Shown here one piece after another: positions 7,569-14,387 of a DNA stretch of 18,379 nt. A program made the translations under genes and the position numbers. Numbering within the stretch: position 1 is the first letter of the stretch; every line of letters starts with the position of its first letter. Below the pieces are notes generated by a model. The model was given only the letters and a program-made list of their open reading frames with translations. It was not told the origin of the DNA and made no database searches. The stretch covers positions 1 to 18,379 of the forward strand of contig JAYUCY010000095.1 in assembly GCA_043740085.1 (NCBI GenBank). The letters are read 5' to 3'. The DNA comes from UBA668 sp043740085. GTDB lineage: Bacteria; Actinomycetota; Acidimicrobiia; Acidimicrobiales; Ilumatobacteraceae.

Positions 7569-8324
7569 GTGACCGGCGAGCCGTTTCGCATGCTCAGCAT
7601 GTTCTTTCCGATGTGGAACGAAGAGGCCTACATCGAGCGCGCCATTGGCTACGCCAAGGAAGAGTGTGAGCTGCTCATCGCTGCTGGCCAGATCCTCGAC
7701 TACGAGCTGATTGTGGTCGACGATGCGAGCACCGACAAGACGCCCCAAATGGCCGACGCAATGGGCGCGGCCGACCCCCGCGTAAAGGTGGTTCATCATC
7801 CGGTGAACCGCAAGCTGGGCGGTTCGATCAAGACGGGTTTCGCGGCCGCCACCGGCGACATTGTTTTGTACAGCGACGCCGACCTGCCGTTCGACATGGC
7901 CGAAGTTGGGCAGGCGGTGCGGTTGATGCGGTACTACGACGCCGACATTGTCAGCGCCTTCCGCCACGACCGCACCGGCGAAGGCAGCAGCCGGGCCGTC
8001 TACACGTTCTTCTACAACATCCTGATTCGTCAGCTGTTTGGCGTGCGATTGCGCGACATCAACTTCGCGTTCAAGCTGTGCCGCACCCGCATCTTCGATC
8101 ACATCACGCTGCAGAGCGAAGGTTCGTTCATCGATGCCGAGCTGATCATTCGGACCAAGAAGCTCGGCTTTGATGTCATTCAATTCGGTGTCGACTACTT
8201 TCCGCGCACCCGTGGCGAAAGCACGCTGGCCTCGCTGGGAGTCATCAAAACGATTCTGCGGGAGATGTTTGCGCTGCGCAAGGAGCTGCGTGACATCAAA
8301 CCGGTGGTCATGCCGTCATCGTGA
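7569..8324 (+). CDS. Family 2 glycosyltransferase (dolichol/polyprenyl-phosphate mannosyltransferase-like)
   Basis: A 251-residue GT-A fold enzyme that transfers a sugar from a nucleotide sugar, most like polyprenyl-phosphate hexose synthases working at the inner face of the membrane. Seen: MFFPMWNEEAYIERAI near residue 11, LIVVDDASTDKT (nucleotide-binding, near residues 48-58), GGSIKTGFAAATGD, and the DxD metal motif in YSDADLPFD (Asp103, Asp105). RDINFAFKLCR and GSFIDAELIIRTKKLGF are typical of the DPM1-like branch. No membrane segment is visible, so it is a soluble DPM1-like form. GTG at 7569 is chosen for its -10-like box; TTG 7560 and ATG 7590 are alternatives. The L,D-transpeptidase follows 59 bp downstream. 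The sugar and acceptor cannot be told. Confidence 0.87.
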   Translation: MTGEPFRMLSMFFPMWNEEAYIERAIGYAKEECELLIAAGQILDYELIVVDDASTDKTPQMADAMGAADPRVKVVHHPVNRKLGGSIKTGFAAATGDIVLYSDADLPFDMAEVGQAVRLMRYYDADIVSAFRHDRTGEGSSRAVYTFFYNILIRQLFGVRLRDINFAFKLCRTRIFDHITLQSEGSFIDAELIIRTKKLGFDVIQFGVDYFPRTRGESTLASLGVIKTILREMFALRKELRDIKPVVMPSS

Positions 8325-8356
8325 GGCCACGCCGGCGCCTCGGGTTGGTAGATTTC

Positions 8357-8362
8357 TACTAT
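8357..8362 (+). promoter_or_regulatory. Candidate -10 (TACTAT) for the L,D-transpeptidase
   Basis: TACTAT fits TANNNT and lies 21 nt before the GTG. It overlaps a small dyad GTAGA-TT-TCTAC (8348-8359). Unlike most genes here, it leaves room for a ribosome binding site. Confidence 0.45.
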
Positions 8363-8373
8363 CCGACTCCCCC

Positions 8374-8377
8374 GGAG
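8374..8377 (+). promoter_or_regulatory. Ribosome binding site for the L,D-transpeptidase
   Basis: GGAG lies 6 nt before the GTG at 8384 and decides that start. Confidence 0.5.
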
Positions 8378-8383
8378 TAGTTC

Positions 8384-9568
8384 GTGAACACCCGTAGGCC
8401 ACCCGCCCAGCCGCCTCGCAAGCGAGCACCACAGAAGCCCCAGCCTCCATCGCCTATCGGGCGCTGGATGCCGGTCATTGCCGCGGCTGGTGTGTTGGGC
8501 GCTGTTGTATTCGTCGGTTTTTCCGGCGGCAACGACAATGCGTCGGGCATCTCCGGTGGCACCGAGCAGTCCGTCGTGCTCTCAGCGGATGGTTCGGCGC
8601 TGACGGTTCCGGGCGTCACTCTGCCCTCGGTGGTCATTGCCACCGATCCGGCCACGGTGAAGACGCAGCTCACGTCGTCGCTCAGCAAGGGGATGTATGG
8701 CGATGAGGTAAAGGCGATGCAGCAACGGCTGCTCGATCTCGGCTTCCAGCCGGGGCCGATCGACGGCCAGTTTGGTGGTGGCACCCAGCAGGCATTGTGG
8801 GCGTTCGAGGGGTTGGTCGCCAATCTCACCAACACGCAGCAGACCGGTGTGCTCACCAACGAGCTGTGGCAGACGATGCAGGACGAGATCGTCGTCCAGC
8901 CCAGACGCACCGAGACCACCGCCACCCACGTCGAGATCGACCTTCCCAAGCAGGTCCTCGTGGTCTACGACCGCGGCAAGGCCATCTTCATCTCGCACAT
9001 CTCGTCCGGCAAACTGACGCCTGAGGGCATTCCTGCCACCTTCTGCGACGAAGTCACCATCGACACCGACTCCAGCGGTGTCCTGCTGGCTGAACCCATC
9101 ACCAAGGGAATCTGCGCCGAGTCGAAGACCCCCGGTGGTGTGTTCGACATCGACCGCAAGGTTGCCGGTCACCGGGTGGGTGCGCTCGGCGGCATGGACG
9201 ACCCCGTCTACTTCAACTACGGCATCGCCATCCACGGTGCCGTGAACGTGCCCAACGAGCCGGCATCACACGGGTGCATCCGCATTCCCAAGTTCCTCAG
9301 CCCGGTCTTCGCCACGTTGGTGAAGAAGGGTGACCAGGTGTGGGTGTGGGATGGCAGGAAGGAGCCCGAGCAGCAGTCCACGAACGACATGCTGCCCAGC
9401 TTCAACCGTCCGGACCCGGCGTACACCACCACAACCAGCTCGACGACGTCAACGGTTGTGCCCACGACCACAGTGGTGACCACCACCACCACCACCAAGG
9501 CGCCCGTTGCTACAACGACCACCAGCACCACGCCCACCACGACGGTGGCCGAGACGGTCGCCCCCTAA
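8384..9568 (+). CDS. L,D-transpeptidase (YkuD) with peptidoglycan-binding domain and Thr-rich tail
   Basis: A 394-residue envelope enzyme that makes 3-3 peptide cross-links in peptidoglycan or attaches proteins to it. A basic Pro-rich cytoplasmic N-terminus (1-27) is followed by one membrane segment (about 28-46, WMPVIAAAGVLGAVVFVGF). A PG_binding_1 repeat spans about 96-145 (SKGMYGDEVKAMQQRLLDLG with PIDGQFGGGTQQAL). The YkuD catalytic domain spans about 181-322, with His284, His296 and the nucleophile Cys298 in SHGCIR. Residues 348-394 are almost only Thr, Ser, Val and Pro, probably a flexible, possibly O-glycosylated tail. GTG at 8384 has GGAG 6 nt upstream. It is convergent with the zinc peptidase gene, with only 34 bp between stops. 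Confidence 0.93.
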   Translation: MNTRRPPAQPPRKRAPQKPQPPSPIGRWMPVIAAAGVLGAVVFVGFSGGNDNASGISGGTEQSVVLSADGSALTVPGVTLPSVVIATDPATVKTQLTSSLSKGMYGDEVKAMQQRLLDLGFQPGPIDGQFGGGTQQALWAFEGLVANLTNTQQTGVLTNELWQTMQDEIVVQPRRTETTATHVEIDLPKQVLVVYDRGKAIFISHISSGKLTPEGIPATFCDEVTIDTDSSGVLLAEPITKGICAESKTPGGVFDIDRKVAGHRVGALGGMDDPVYFNYGIAIHGAVNVPNEPASHGCIRIPKFLSPVFATLVKKGDQVWVWDGRKEPEQQSTNDMLPSFNRPDPAYTTTTSSTTSTVVPTTTVVTTTTTTKAPVATTTTSTTPTTTVAETVAP

Positions 9569-9600
9569 CCGCGGCCCGCGTTTCTGAGCTGAGCAGGGGG
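9561..9600. terminator. Weak inverted repeat between convergent genes
   Basis: CCCCCT (9561-9566) and AGGGGG (9595-9600) can pair across 28 nt between the stops of the L,D-transpeptidase and the zinc peptidase. There is no T-tract, and the long loop makes the call weak. Confidence 0.25.
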
Positions 9601-9602
9601 TG

Positions 9603-11114
9603 TCAGCCACCGGAGTCGCGACAGACGTTGAGGCCGCCCAGCACACCGGTGCGGAAGGCGGAGATCTTCTCGAAGGCGCTGCCGTTCACGTTGTTGTCGG
9701 CGCTCTCGTCGCTGCGGGCGATGGCGATGATGACGGCTTCGTCGAGGTCGCCAGCCGACAGCTGCAGCGTGTCGTCGCGGGCCTGTGGGATCGGCGGAAT
9801 GATGAACCCGACCCATGCGCCGGTGAGGCAGTCGTTGAACAACGCTCTTGACTCGCCAGATGTTTGGCTCTGGAGCGCGTCTTGGATGGCCTCGCTATAG
9901 GAGTTGGAGAACAGGTAGCCCACCGACATGTCGCCAGTCAGCGGGTCCTGCGAGAGTGCGAGGGAATAGTCCTGGTCCCAGTAGATGGTGTTGTCGGCCG
10001 CGCAGTACACGATGTTTCGGGCGTACTGCGACTCGTCGATGCCGTCGCAATTGGGGAACGGGCCCTCGGTGGCAAACGGCTGCAGCGCCGGCGCGGTGAA
10101 CGGGACGTTGTTGGCCGCGGCCAGGTCGCTCCAGAAGAACGCGAGGCTGTTGGGGATCAGGGTGACAATGTCTTGTGGCCCGAGGGCTGGGTCGATGGGT
10201 CCTTCGTCGATCAGGGGCAGGTTGCCAGCGTTCTGGTCGCGAATGTCGAACGGAATGTCGACCAGGTTGTTGAGCCGGTCTTCGGTGAAGAAGGTCTTGC
10301 AGCGCAGCACTCCGCCCTCGAAGCCGTCCTGGAAGGCGCCGACGCGGTCGAAGCCGGTGCCGTGGGCATCGGGGTCGGTGAGGCCGGCGCTGTTGATTGG
10401 GTCGCGCACGTTGATCATTGCGACCAGGCCGGAGCGCACGTCGACGTCGTCGAAGGTGATCAGGTCGCTGCCGCCACTGGCGACGTGTGCGCTCCAGGCA
10501 CCGGCGAAGCAGTCCGCCTGTTGCTCCTTCAGGACGCCTGGCTGGTCCCACTCGTTGGCTCGGGCCTGCACCGCATGGCCGAACTCGTGAGCGAGCACGA
10601 TCGCGACCGCTTCCTTACCCAGGTCGTTGACCAGCGAAGGCAGCAGCGAGTCGTCGTCGTAGGCCATGAAGTCGCCGTCGATGCAGTAGAACGCGCCCAA
10701 GCTGGCCACGTCGTCGTAGCTCGAGCTGTCCGTCGTTCCGCAGCCGGGGATGTCGTCGGTTCGCGAGGGGTAGGCCGCGAAGATTCCGCCCGCCAGCGGC
10801 TCGAACGCGCTGCCGTAGGCCTCCGGAAATGCGTCGTTCCAGAAACTCTGAATGTCGCCAAACGCGGCCGTCAGGAACCCGTCGTATGGCTGTGCGGGCT
10901 TGTCGGCCCCGAAGTCAACGACACCGGGGATGACATCGAAGGTCGGTTCGTCGACCGTTGGCGTATCGGCCGGTTGGCCGGGCTGGCCGGGGAACAGGTG
11001 GCCGTTGCCGCCGCTCTGCTGCGACTGGGTGGCCGTGACACCGGGGTCGGCAACGCCACACGAGGCAACGGCGATTGCAGCGATACCAAGGAAACCCACG
11101 AGACGAGCACGCAC
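9603..11114 (-). CDS. Neutral zinc metallopeptidase-like lipoprotein (HEFGH)
   Basis: A 503-residue secreted lipoprotein. The N-terminus MRARLVGFLGIAAIAVASC ends in a lipobox-like VASC with Cys19. The central part carries the zinc-protease motif HEFGH at 176-180 (in VAIVLAHEFGHAVQARANEW). EQQADCFAGAW follows at about 197-207, where Glu197 is the likely third ligand. This pairing is typical of the putative neutral zinc metallopeptidase family (YpfJ-like). Residues 210-503 contain no motif I recognise and make this longer than YpfJ (about 290). The start is GTG, with TATGAT exactly 6 nt upstream. It is divergent from the M24 peptidase gene; substrates are unknown. Confidence 0.87.
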   Translation of the reverse strand: MRARLVGFLGIAAIAVASCGVADPGVTATQSQQSGGNGHLFPGQPGQPADTPTVDEPTFDVIPGVVDFGADKPAQPYDGFLTAAFGDIQSFWNDAFPEAYGSAFEPLAGGIFAAYPSRTDDIPGCGTTDSSSYDDVASLGAFYCIDGDFMAYDDDSLLPSLVNDLGKEAVAIVLAHEFGHAVQARANEWDQPGVLKEQQADCFAGAWSAHVASGGSDLITFDDVDVRSGLVAMINVRDPINSAGLTDPDAHGTGFDRVGAFQDGFEGGVLRCKTFFTEDRLNNLVDIPFDIRDQNAGNLPLIDEGPIDPALGPQDIVTLIPNSLAFFWSDLAAANNVPFTAPALQPFATEGPFPNCDGIDESQYARNIVYCAADNTIYWDQDYSLALSQDPLTGDMSVGYLFSNSYSEAIQDALQSQTSGESRALFNDCLTGAWVGFIIPPIPQARDDTLQLSAGDLDEAVIIAIARSDESADNNVNGSAFEKISAFRTGVLGGLNVCRDSGG

Positions 11115-11120
11115 GTGTGG

Positions 11121-11126
11121 ATCATA
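11121..11126 (-). promoter_or_regulatory. Strong -10 (TATGAT) for the zinc peptidase; leaderless spacing
   Basis: TATGAT on the minus strand, one base from TATAAT, lies exactly 6 nt before the GTG at 11114. Transcription would start at or next to the start codon. No clear -35 is seen. Confidence 0.6.
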
Positions 11127-11153
11127 CGCCTCGCTCTTGCACTGAACTCGGGC

Positions 11154-11159
11154 CAGAAT
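11154..11159 (+). promoter_or_regulatory. Candidate -10 (CAGAAT) for the M24 peptidase
   Basis: CAGAAT lies exactly 6 nt before the ATG at 11166. It is back to back with the TATGAT at 11121-11126 in a 51-bp divergent gap, so the two RNA polymerase footprints must overlap. Confidence 0.45.
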
Positions 11160-11165
11160 GGCGGG

Positions 11166-12284
11166 ATGCGTACCGAGACCTCGTCTGCCATCTACCTCGA
11201 TCGAATCGAGCGCGCCCGCGCCAGCATGGAGCAGTCGGGTATCGATGTGCTACTGGTGTCGGTCGGCAGCGATCTGCCGTACCTGACTGGTTATGAAGCG
11301 ATGCCGCTTGAGCGCTTGACGATGCTGGTCGTGCCTCGCGATGGCGATGCCACCTTGGTGATCCCGCGGCTGGAAGCACCCCGCGTCGTGCCCCACGAGG
11401 GTGTCTTTGCGCTGCGCCCGTGGGGTGAGCTGGAAGACCCGGTGGCCATCGTCGCCGGGCTGGTTGGGCAGCCCCGCCGGGCGGCCGTGGGCGACACCAT
11501 GTGGGCGCGATTCCTGGTCGAACTGTTGGGCCGCTGGAACAGCAGCGACACGGAGTACTTGCGCAGCACGAGCGTGATGAACGACCTGCGGATGCGCAAG
11601 GACGCGGCTGAGATCGTGGCGCTGCAGGCGGCGGGAGCTGCCGCCGATCGCGTGGCAGCACAGCTACACGCCGGTGACATTCCACTGCTGGGTCGCACGG
11701 AGGCGGCGGTCAGCGCAGACATCTCTGCTCGGCTGATCGCGGAAGGCCACGACATCGTCAACTTCGCCATCGTGGCGGCCGGTGAGAACGCGGCATCACC
11801 GCATCACCACGCGGGCGATCGCATCATCGTCGGCGGCGATCTGGTGCTGTGCGACTTCGGCGGCACCAAGGACGGCTACTGCAGCGACATCACTCGCTGC
11901 GTCACGCTTGGCGCGCCGACGGCGGAGATTGCCGAGGCGTACGCGGTGCTGCACGAGGCGCAGGCCGCTGGTGTGGCCGCCGGGGTGGTGGGGGCGGCGT
12001 GTCAGGACGTGGACCGTGCCTCGCGTCAGGTCATCGACGATGCTGGCTTTGGTGAGTACTTCATCCATCGCACCGGTCACGGCATCGGCATGGAGGCGCA
12101 CGAGGACCCGTACATGGTGGAGGGCAACGCACTGCTCATCGAGCCGGGCCACGCGTTCAGCGTCGAGCCGGGCATCTACGTCGCTGGTCGCTGGGGTATG
12201 CGGCTGGAGGACATCGTGGTCGCGACGCAAACCGGCCCGCTGAGCATGAACTTCGCCACTCATGCCCTCGTGTCCCTGGGCTAG
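11166..12284 (+). CDS. M24-family metallopeptidase (Xaa-Pro aminopeptidase/dipeptidase-like)
   Basis: A 372-residue cytoplasmic peptidase with a pita-bread fold, probably cleaving peptides with proline next to the scissile bond. Residues 1 to about 130 are a creatinase-type N-terminal domain (LVSVGSDLPYLTGYEAMPLE). The catalytic domain follows, with the five expected metal ligands: Asp230 (CDFGG), Asp241 (SDITR), His305 (HRTGHGIG), Glu334 (SVEPGIY) and Glu348 (RLEDIV). The same frame is open far upstream to 9864, but that part lies antisense to the zinc peptidase and is not protein-like. The ATG at 11166 fits the family start and has CAGAAT 6 nt upstream. PepP/PepQ-like or creatinase-like specificity cannot be separated here. 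The stop codon lies inside a small tandem repeat. Confidence 0.92.
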   Translation: MRTETSSAIYLDRIERARASMEQSGIDVLLVSVGSDLPYLTGYEAMPLERLTMLVVPRDGDATLVIPRLEAPRVVPHEGVFALRPWGELEDPVAIVAGLVGQPRRAAVGDTMWARFLVELLGRWNSSDTEYLRSTSVMNDLRMRKDAAEIVALQAAGAAADRVAAQLHAGDIPLLGRTEAAVSADISARLIAEGHDIVNFAIVAAGENAASPHHHAGDRIIVGGDLVLCDFGGTKDGYCSDITRCVTLGAPTAEIAEAYAVLHEAQAAGVAAGVVGAACQDVDRASRQVIDDAGFGEYFIHRTGHGIGMEAHEDPYMVEGNALLIEPGHAFSVEPGIYVAGRWGMRLEDIVVATQTGPLSMNFATHALVSLG

Positions 12285-12310
12285 TCGAGGGCTAGTCGAG
12301 GGCTAGTCGG
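12278..12310. repeat. Three tandem copies of an 11-bp unit, including the M24 stop codon
   Basis: The unit GGGCTAGTCGA occurs at 12278-12288 and 12289-12299, and as GGGCTAGTCGG at 12300-12310. The TAG of the first unit (12282-12284) is the stop codon of the M24 gene. Confidence 0.9.
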
Positions 12311-12337
12311 CCCTGTCGGACGGCCGCGACCATCTTC

Positions 12338-12382
12338 AATCGAGGGTTACGGTGACCTGGGGCGCGGTTGGAACCCTCGATT
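12338..12382. terminator. Inverted repeat between convergent genes (possible two-way terminator)
   Basis: AATCGAGGGTT (12338-12348) and AACCCTCGATT (12372-12382) are perfect 11-bp complements with a 23-nt loop. They lie between the M24 gene (stop 12284) and the minus-strand lipoprotein, whose TAA begins in the right arm. No T-tract follows, so termination is inferred from position and symmetry. An operator or an RNA stability element is possible. Confidence 0.45.
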
Positions 12383-13019
12383 AGACGGCTGGGAGTTGGA
12401 GGAGGCCGGGGTCGGCGGTGGGACTGAACACGGTGAGATTGACCGCAACGTCGCCGTCGTCCATCCGTGCCACCAGACCATTGTCGAGCACGCAGTACAC
12501 CGCCACGCCGCCGGCCAGTGGAACGTCGACACAAAGTGCGGCCTGCTCGGCAATCGTCTCTACGTGCGGGATGGTGGGTGCAAGCGTTGCCTGCGCATCG
12601 CGCCGAAGGCGGGTGGCCGCTTCAATCGCGTAGAAGTCGATGGTGACACCGATGTTGCTGACGCGTGTTGGGTCGAGGCCAGCAATGCATGGGACCGAGT
12701 TGTCCGTCGCGCAGGTGACGGCGCCAATGGGCGTCTCCACGTAGCGAACGTTGCCAATGGTGACGCTGCGATCGCCTGCGTCAAGCACGACGGTGGCCGG
12801 ATTGGTGGTGTTGCCGAACTTGGTCAAAACGCTGTAGGCGGCCGTCGCCGGGCCGGTTGTGGCGGCGTCCAGCTTCTGCAGCACGGCATCGATCGACGCA
12901 TCCCCGGTGGGCGCCCCAGTGGGAAAGGGGTCGTCGTTGAAGTACGGCCGCTTGCCGGTCATGCAGCCCGTCAGCAGTAACGAAGCAAGGGCGAGGATGG
13001 GTAGCGCGCGGCGATTCAT
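12381..13019 (-). CDS. Small lipoprotein, unknown function
   Basis: A 212-residue protein not recognised as a known family. MNRRALPILALASLLLTGC is a clear lipoprotein signal with LLTGC and Cys19, so it is exported and lipid-anchored. The mature part begins with a short Gly/Pro/Asp-rich linker, followed by an alpha/beta-looking domain with two Cys close together (VTCATDNSVPCIAG) and others at ALCVDV and VYCVLD. These could form disulfides outside the cell. The frame is open upstream to 13151, but the ATG at 13019 gives the signal peptide and has TACGAT 8 nt upstream. It is convergent with the M24 gene and divergent from the membrane protein at 13220. Confidence 0.8.
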   Translation of the reverse strand: MNRRALPILALASLLLTGCMTGKRPYFNDDPFPTGAPTGDASIDAVLQKLDAATTGPATAAYSVLTKFGNTTNPATVVLDAGDRSVTIGNVRYVETPIGAVTCATDNSVPCIAGLDPTRVSNIGVTIDFYAIEAATRLRRDAQATLAPTIPHVETIAEQAALCVDVPLAGGVAVYCVLDNGLVARMDDGDVAVNLTVFSPTADPGLLQLPAV

Positions 13020-13027
13020 CGCCGCCG

Positions 13028-13033
13028 ATCGTA
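13028..13033 (-). promoter_or_regulatory. Candidate -10 (TACGAT) for the small lipoprotein
   Basis: TACGAT on the minus strand fits TANNNT and ends 8 nt before the ATG at 13019. It partly overlaps a GTAGGGG arm (13031-13037) that has a complement at 13096-13102. Confidence 0.45.
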
Positions 13034-13111
13034 GGGGCTGGCGCCACAAAGGCGCTGTACCTGCCCCGCAGGAGGTCGCCAGCGCGGCCAGCGCCCCCCT
13101 ACGGCAGGTAC
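13031..13111. promoter_or_regulatory. Inverted repeats in the 200-bp divergent gap
   Basis: GTACCTGCC (13057-13065) and GGCAGGTAC (13103-13111) are perfect 9-bp complements. GTAGGGG (13031-13037) and CCCCTAC (13096-13102) form a second pair. The two pairs interleave rather than nest, so both cannot form at once. They suggest an operator or alternative folds in the leader region between the lipoprotein and the membrane protein; no regulator is identified. The remainder (13112-13206) shows nothing I recognise. Confidence 0.35.
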
Positions 13112-13206
13112 TGACGGCCCGATGCGGACGGGAGTTGCAGCGAACCGTCAATGAGAGACACGCCGGACGCTTCGTGAAGGTTTGGTAAAGGTGGGGAAAT
13201 TCTCTC

Positions 13207-13212
13207 TAGCCT
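13207..13212 (+). promoter_or_regulatory. Candidate -10 (TAGCCT) for the membrane protein at 13220
   Basis: TAGCCT ends 7 nt before the GTG. A possible -35-like TTGGTA lies 19 bp further upstream, a long spacing. Confidence 0.45.
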
Positions 13213-13219
13213 TCGGGTC

Positions 13220-14071
13220 GTGATTCGAGTCGATGTCGCCACCGTGCTCCTGCAGTGGGCGGCTGGCGGATTGTTCTTCCTGTGGTTCACCACTCGCCGA
13301 CGAGTCGTTGGTATCGGCTATGGCTGGCTGCTGCGGGGCACCTATCTGCTGATGGCGGTGGTGGCGGCGGCGGCAGGTTTCAAGTTCGGCCTCGTCCCGG
13401 TGCGCGAGGCCTCGTCCATCGCCGTCGCGGCCGCTTCGTTTGTGGCGTTGGTGGTGTCGGTGGTGCGTCGCAGGGCGGGCGTGTCGGGGCAGACCGACGA
13501 GCACGATCGCCGCAGTGAACGTGTCGCAGCGATGACGGGAATCGAGCGCGGGATCAGCGAGCGCATGGGCGTCGCCGAGTTTCCGCCGTGGATCGACCTG
13601 GCCGCGCCAGTGCTGTCCATCGCCGGGTTGGTCGCTGCGTCGGTCGACGCAGGCGGCAACCTCTTCGTGTCGCTGCTGCGCACGTTCGCCGGGGCTGCGT
13701 TCCTGGGCTCGGTGACCGATGCGATGCTGCTGGGCCACTGGTACCTGGTGCAGCCGGGTCTGCCGCGAAGGCACCTCAACGATCTGGTGCGCGCACTTGG
13801 CTGGGTGTGGCCGGTCGAGATCATCGCCCTGCTGCTGCCGATCGGCATGTTCTCGGTGTGGTCCGGCTCGGTCAGCGATGGGTGGGGCGGTCAGCTCGGC
13901 TGGTTCTGGGCAGCGTGCGCAATCACGACACTGGCGTTGGTGGTCGTGACGAAAGCAGCGCTCCGCGAGCGCTACTACTCAGCCGTGATGGCGGCGACGG
14001 GCCTGCTATACCTGGCCATCCTCACCGCCTTCGGCACCGATCTAGTAGCACGAGCCATCCTGGCTGGCTGA
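13220..14071 (+). CDS. Multi-pass integral membrane protein, unknown function
   Basis: A 283-residue protein, not recognised as a known family. About eight membrane segments are visible: near residues 6-23, 36-54, 64-82, 125-141, 148-170, 188-203, 219-243 and 255-279. A charged loop at about 83-122 (DEHDRRSERVAAM and more) is probably cytoplasmic. The most striking motif is LGHWYLVQPGLPRRHL near residues 171-186, with His, Trp and Tyr at the end of a membrane helix, suggestive of cofactor or metal contact (inference). The GTG at 13220 has TAGCCT 7 nt upstream. The ORF ends 16 bp before the repeat cluster. No partner gene is evident. Confidence 0.78.
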   Translation: MIRVDVATVLLQWAAGGLFFLWFTTRRRVVGIGYGWLLRGTYLLMAVVAAAAGFKFGLVPVREASSIAVAAASFVALVVSVVRRRAGVSGQTDEHDRRSERVAAMTGIERGISERMGVAEFPPWIDLAAPVLSIAGLVAASVDAGGNLFVSLLRTFAGAAFLGSVTDAMLLGHWYLVQPGLPRRHLNDLVRALGWVWPVEIIALLLPIGMFSVWSGSVSDGWGGQLGWFWAACAITTLALVVVTKAALRERYYSAVMAATGLLYLAILTAFGTDLVARAILAG

Positions 14072-14087
14072 CCCCGGCACCCAACCT

Positions 14088-14331
14088 CCCCATTTGCGCG
14101 CGCAACAAATTTCTGGGCAGCGTCCGTCCCAAGCGGTCCTGGGCGTCGTCCGTACCGCTTTCCGGGACTGGCCTTACCCATTTGCGCGCGCAAGGAGTTC
14201 GGCGAACTTCGTCGGAGCGTTCTGGGTGTCGTCAGTCCCGGTTTCCGGGACGGGTTCCTCCCAGACCGCCGCGTGGGACGGACGCTGCCCAGAACTTTGT
14301 TGCGCGCGCAAATGGGGGGTAACAGTGTCAG
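14088..14331. repeat. Inverted pair of structured repeat elements upstream of Ku
   Basis: This fills most of the 322-bp gene-free stretch 14072-14393. Arms 14088-14131 and 14274-14317 are inverted copies matching at 43 of 44 positions. Perfect TTGCGCGCGCAA palindromes occur at 14094-14105, 14182-14193 and 14300-14311. The segments 14137-14171 and 14220-14254 are direct repeats matching at 29 of 35 positions; both carry a hairpin, which is perfect in the second (GTCCCGG-TTT-CCGGGAC, 14235-14251). The part 14219-14331 repeats the order of parts of the copy at 5438-5549 and ends with the same CAGTGTCAG. There is no transposase or long ORF with protein character. The rest of the gap (14332-14393) holds the Ku promoter. 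Confidence 0.85.
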
Positions 14332-14381
14332 GTGGGGGCAGGGTTGGGCGTGGGTCACTGGTCAACTTGGCGACTTTGCGG

Positions 14382-14387
14382 CAGACT
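14382..14387 (+). promoter_or_regulatory. Candidate -10 (CAGACT) for the Ku-polymerase operon
   Basis: CAGACT lies exactly 6 nt before the Ku ATG, and TGGTCA 17 bp further upstream matches TTGACA at 4 of 6 positions. It supports the ATG at 14394. Confidence 0.4.

Noticed and set aside
7484..7600. N-terminal extension of the small membrane protein to 7600
   Set aside because: It overlaps the divergent glycosyltransferase start, is Cys-rich and not membrane-like, and a -10-like box precedes the shorter start.
9864..11165. Long open frame in front of the M24 peptidase (would give an 806-residue protein)
   Set aside because: It is exactly antisense to the zinc peptidase lipoprotein, has no recognisable domain, and the M24 family start and -10-like box lie at 11166. 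GC-rich codon bias keeps the opposite frame open.
14088..14331. CRISPR array
   Set aside because: Repeats are few, inverted and unequally spaced, with no cas genes; the structure is that of paired hairpin elements.
14088..14331. Insertion sequence or intact transposon
   Set aside because: There is no transposase-like reading frame and no clear target-site duplication, so at most it is a non-autonomous element.
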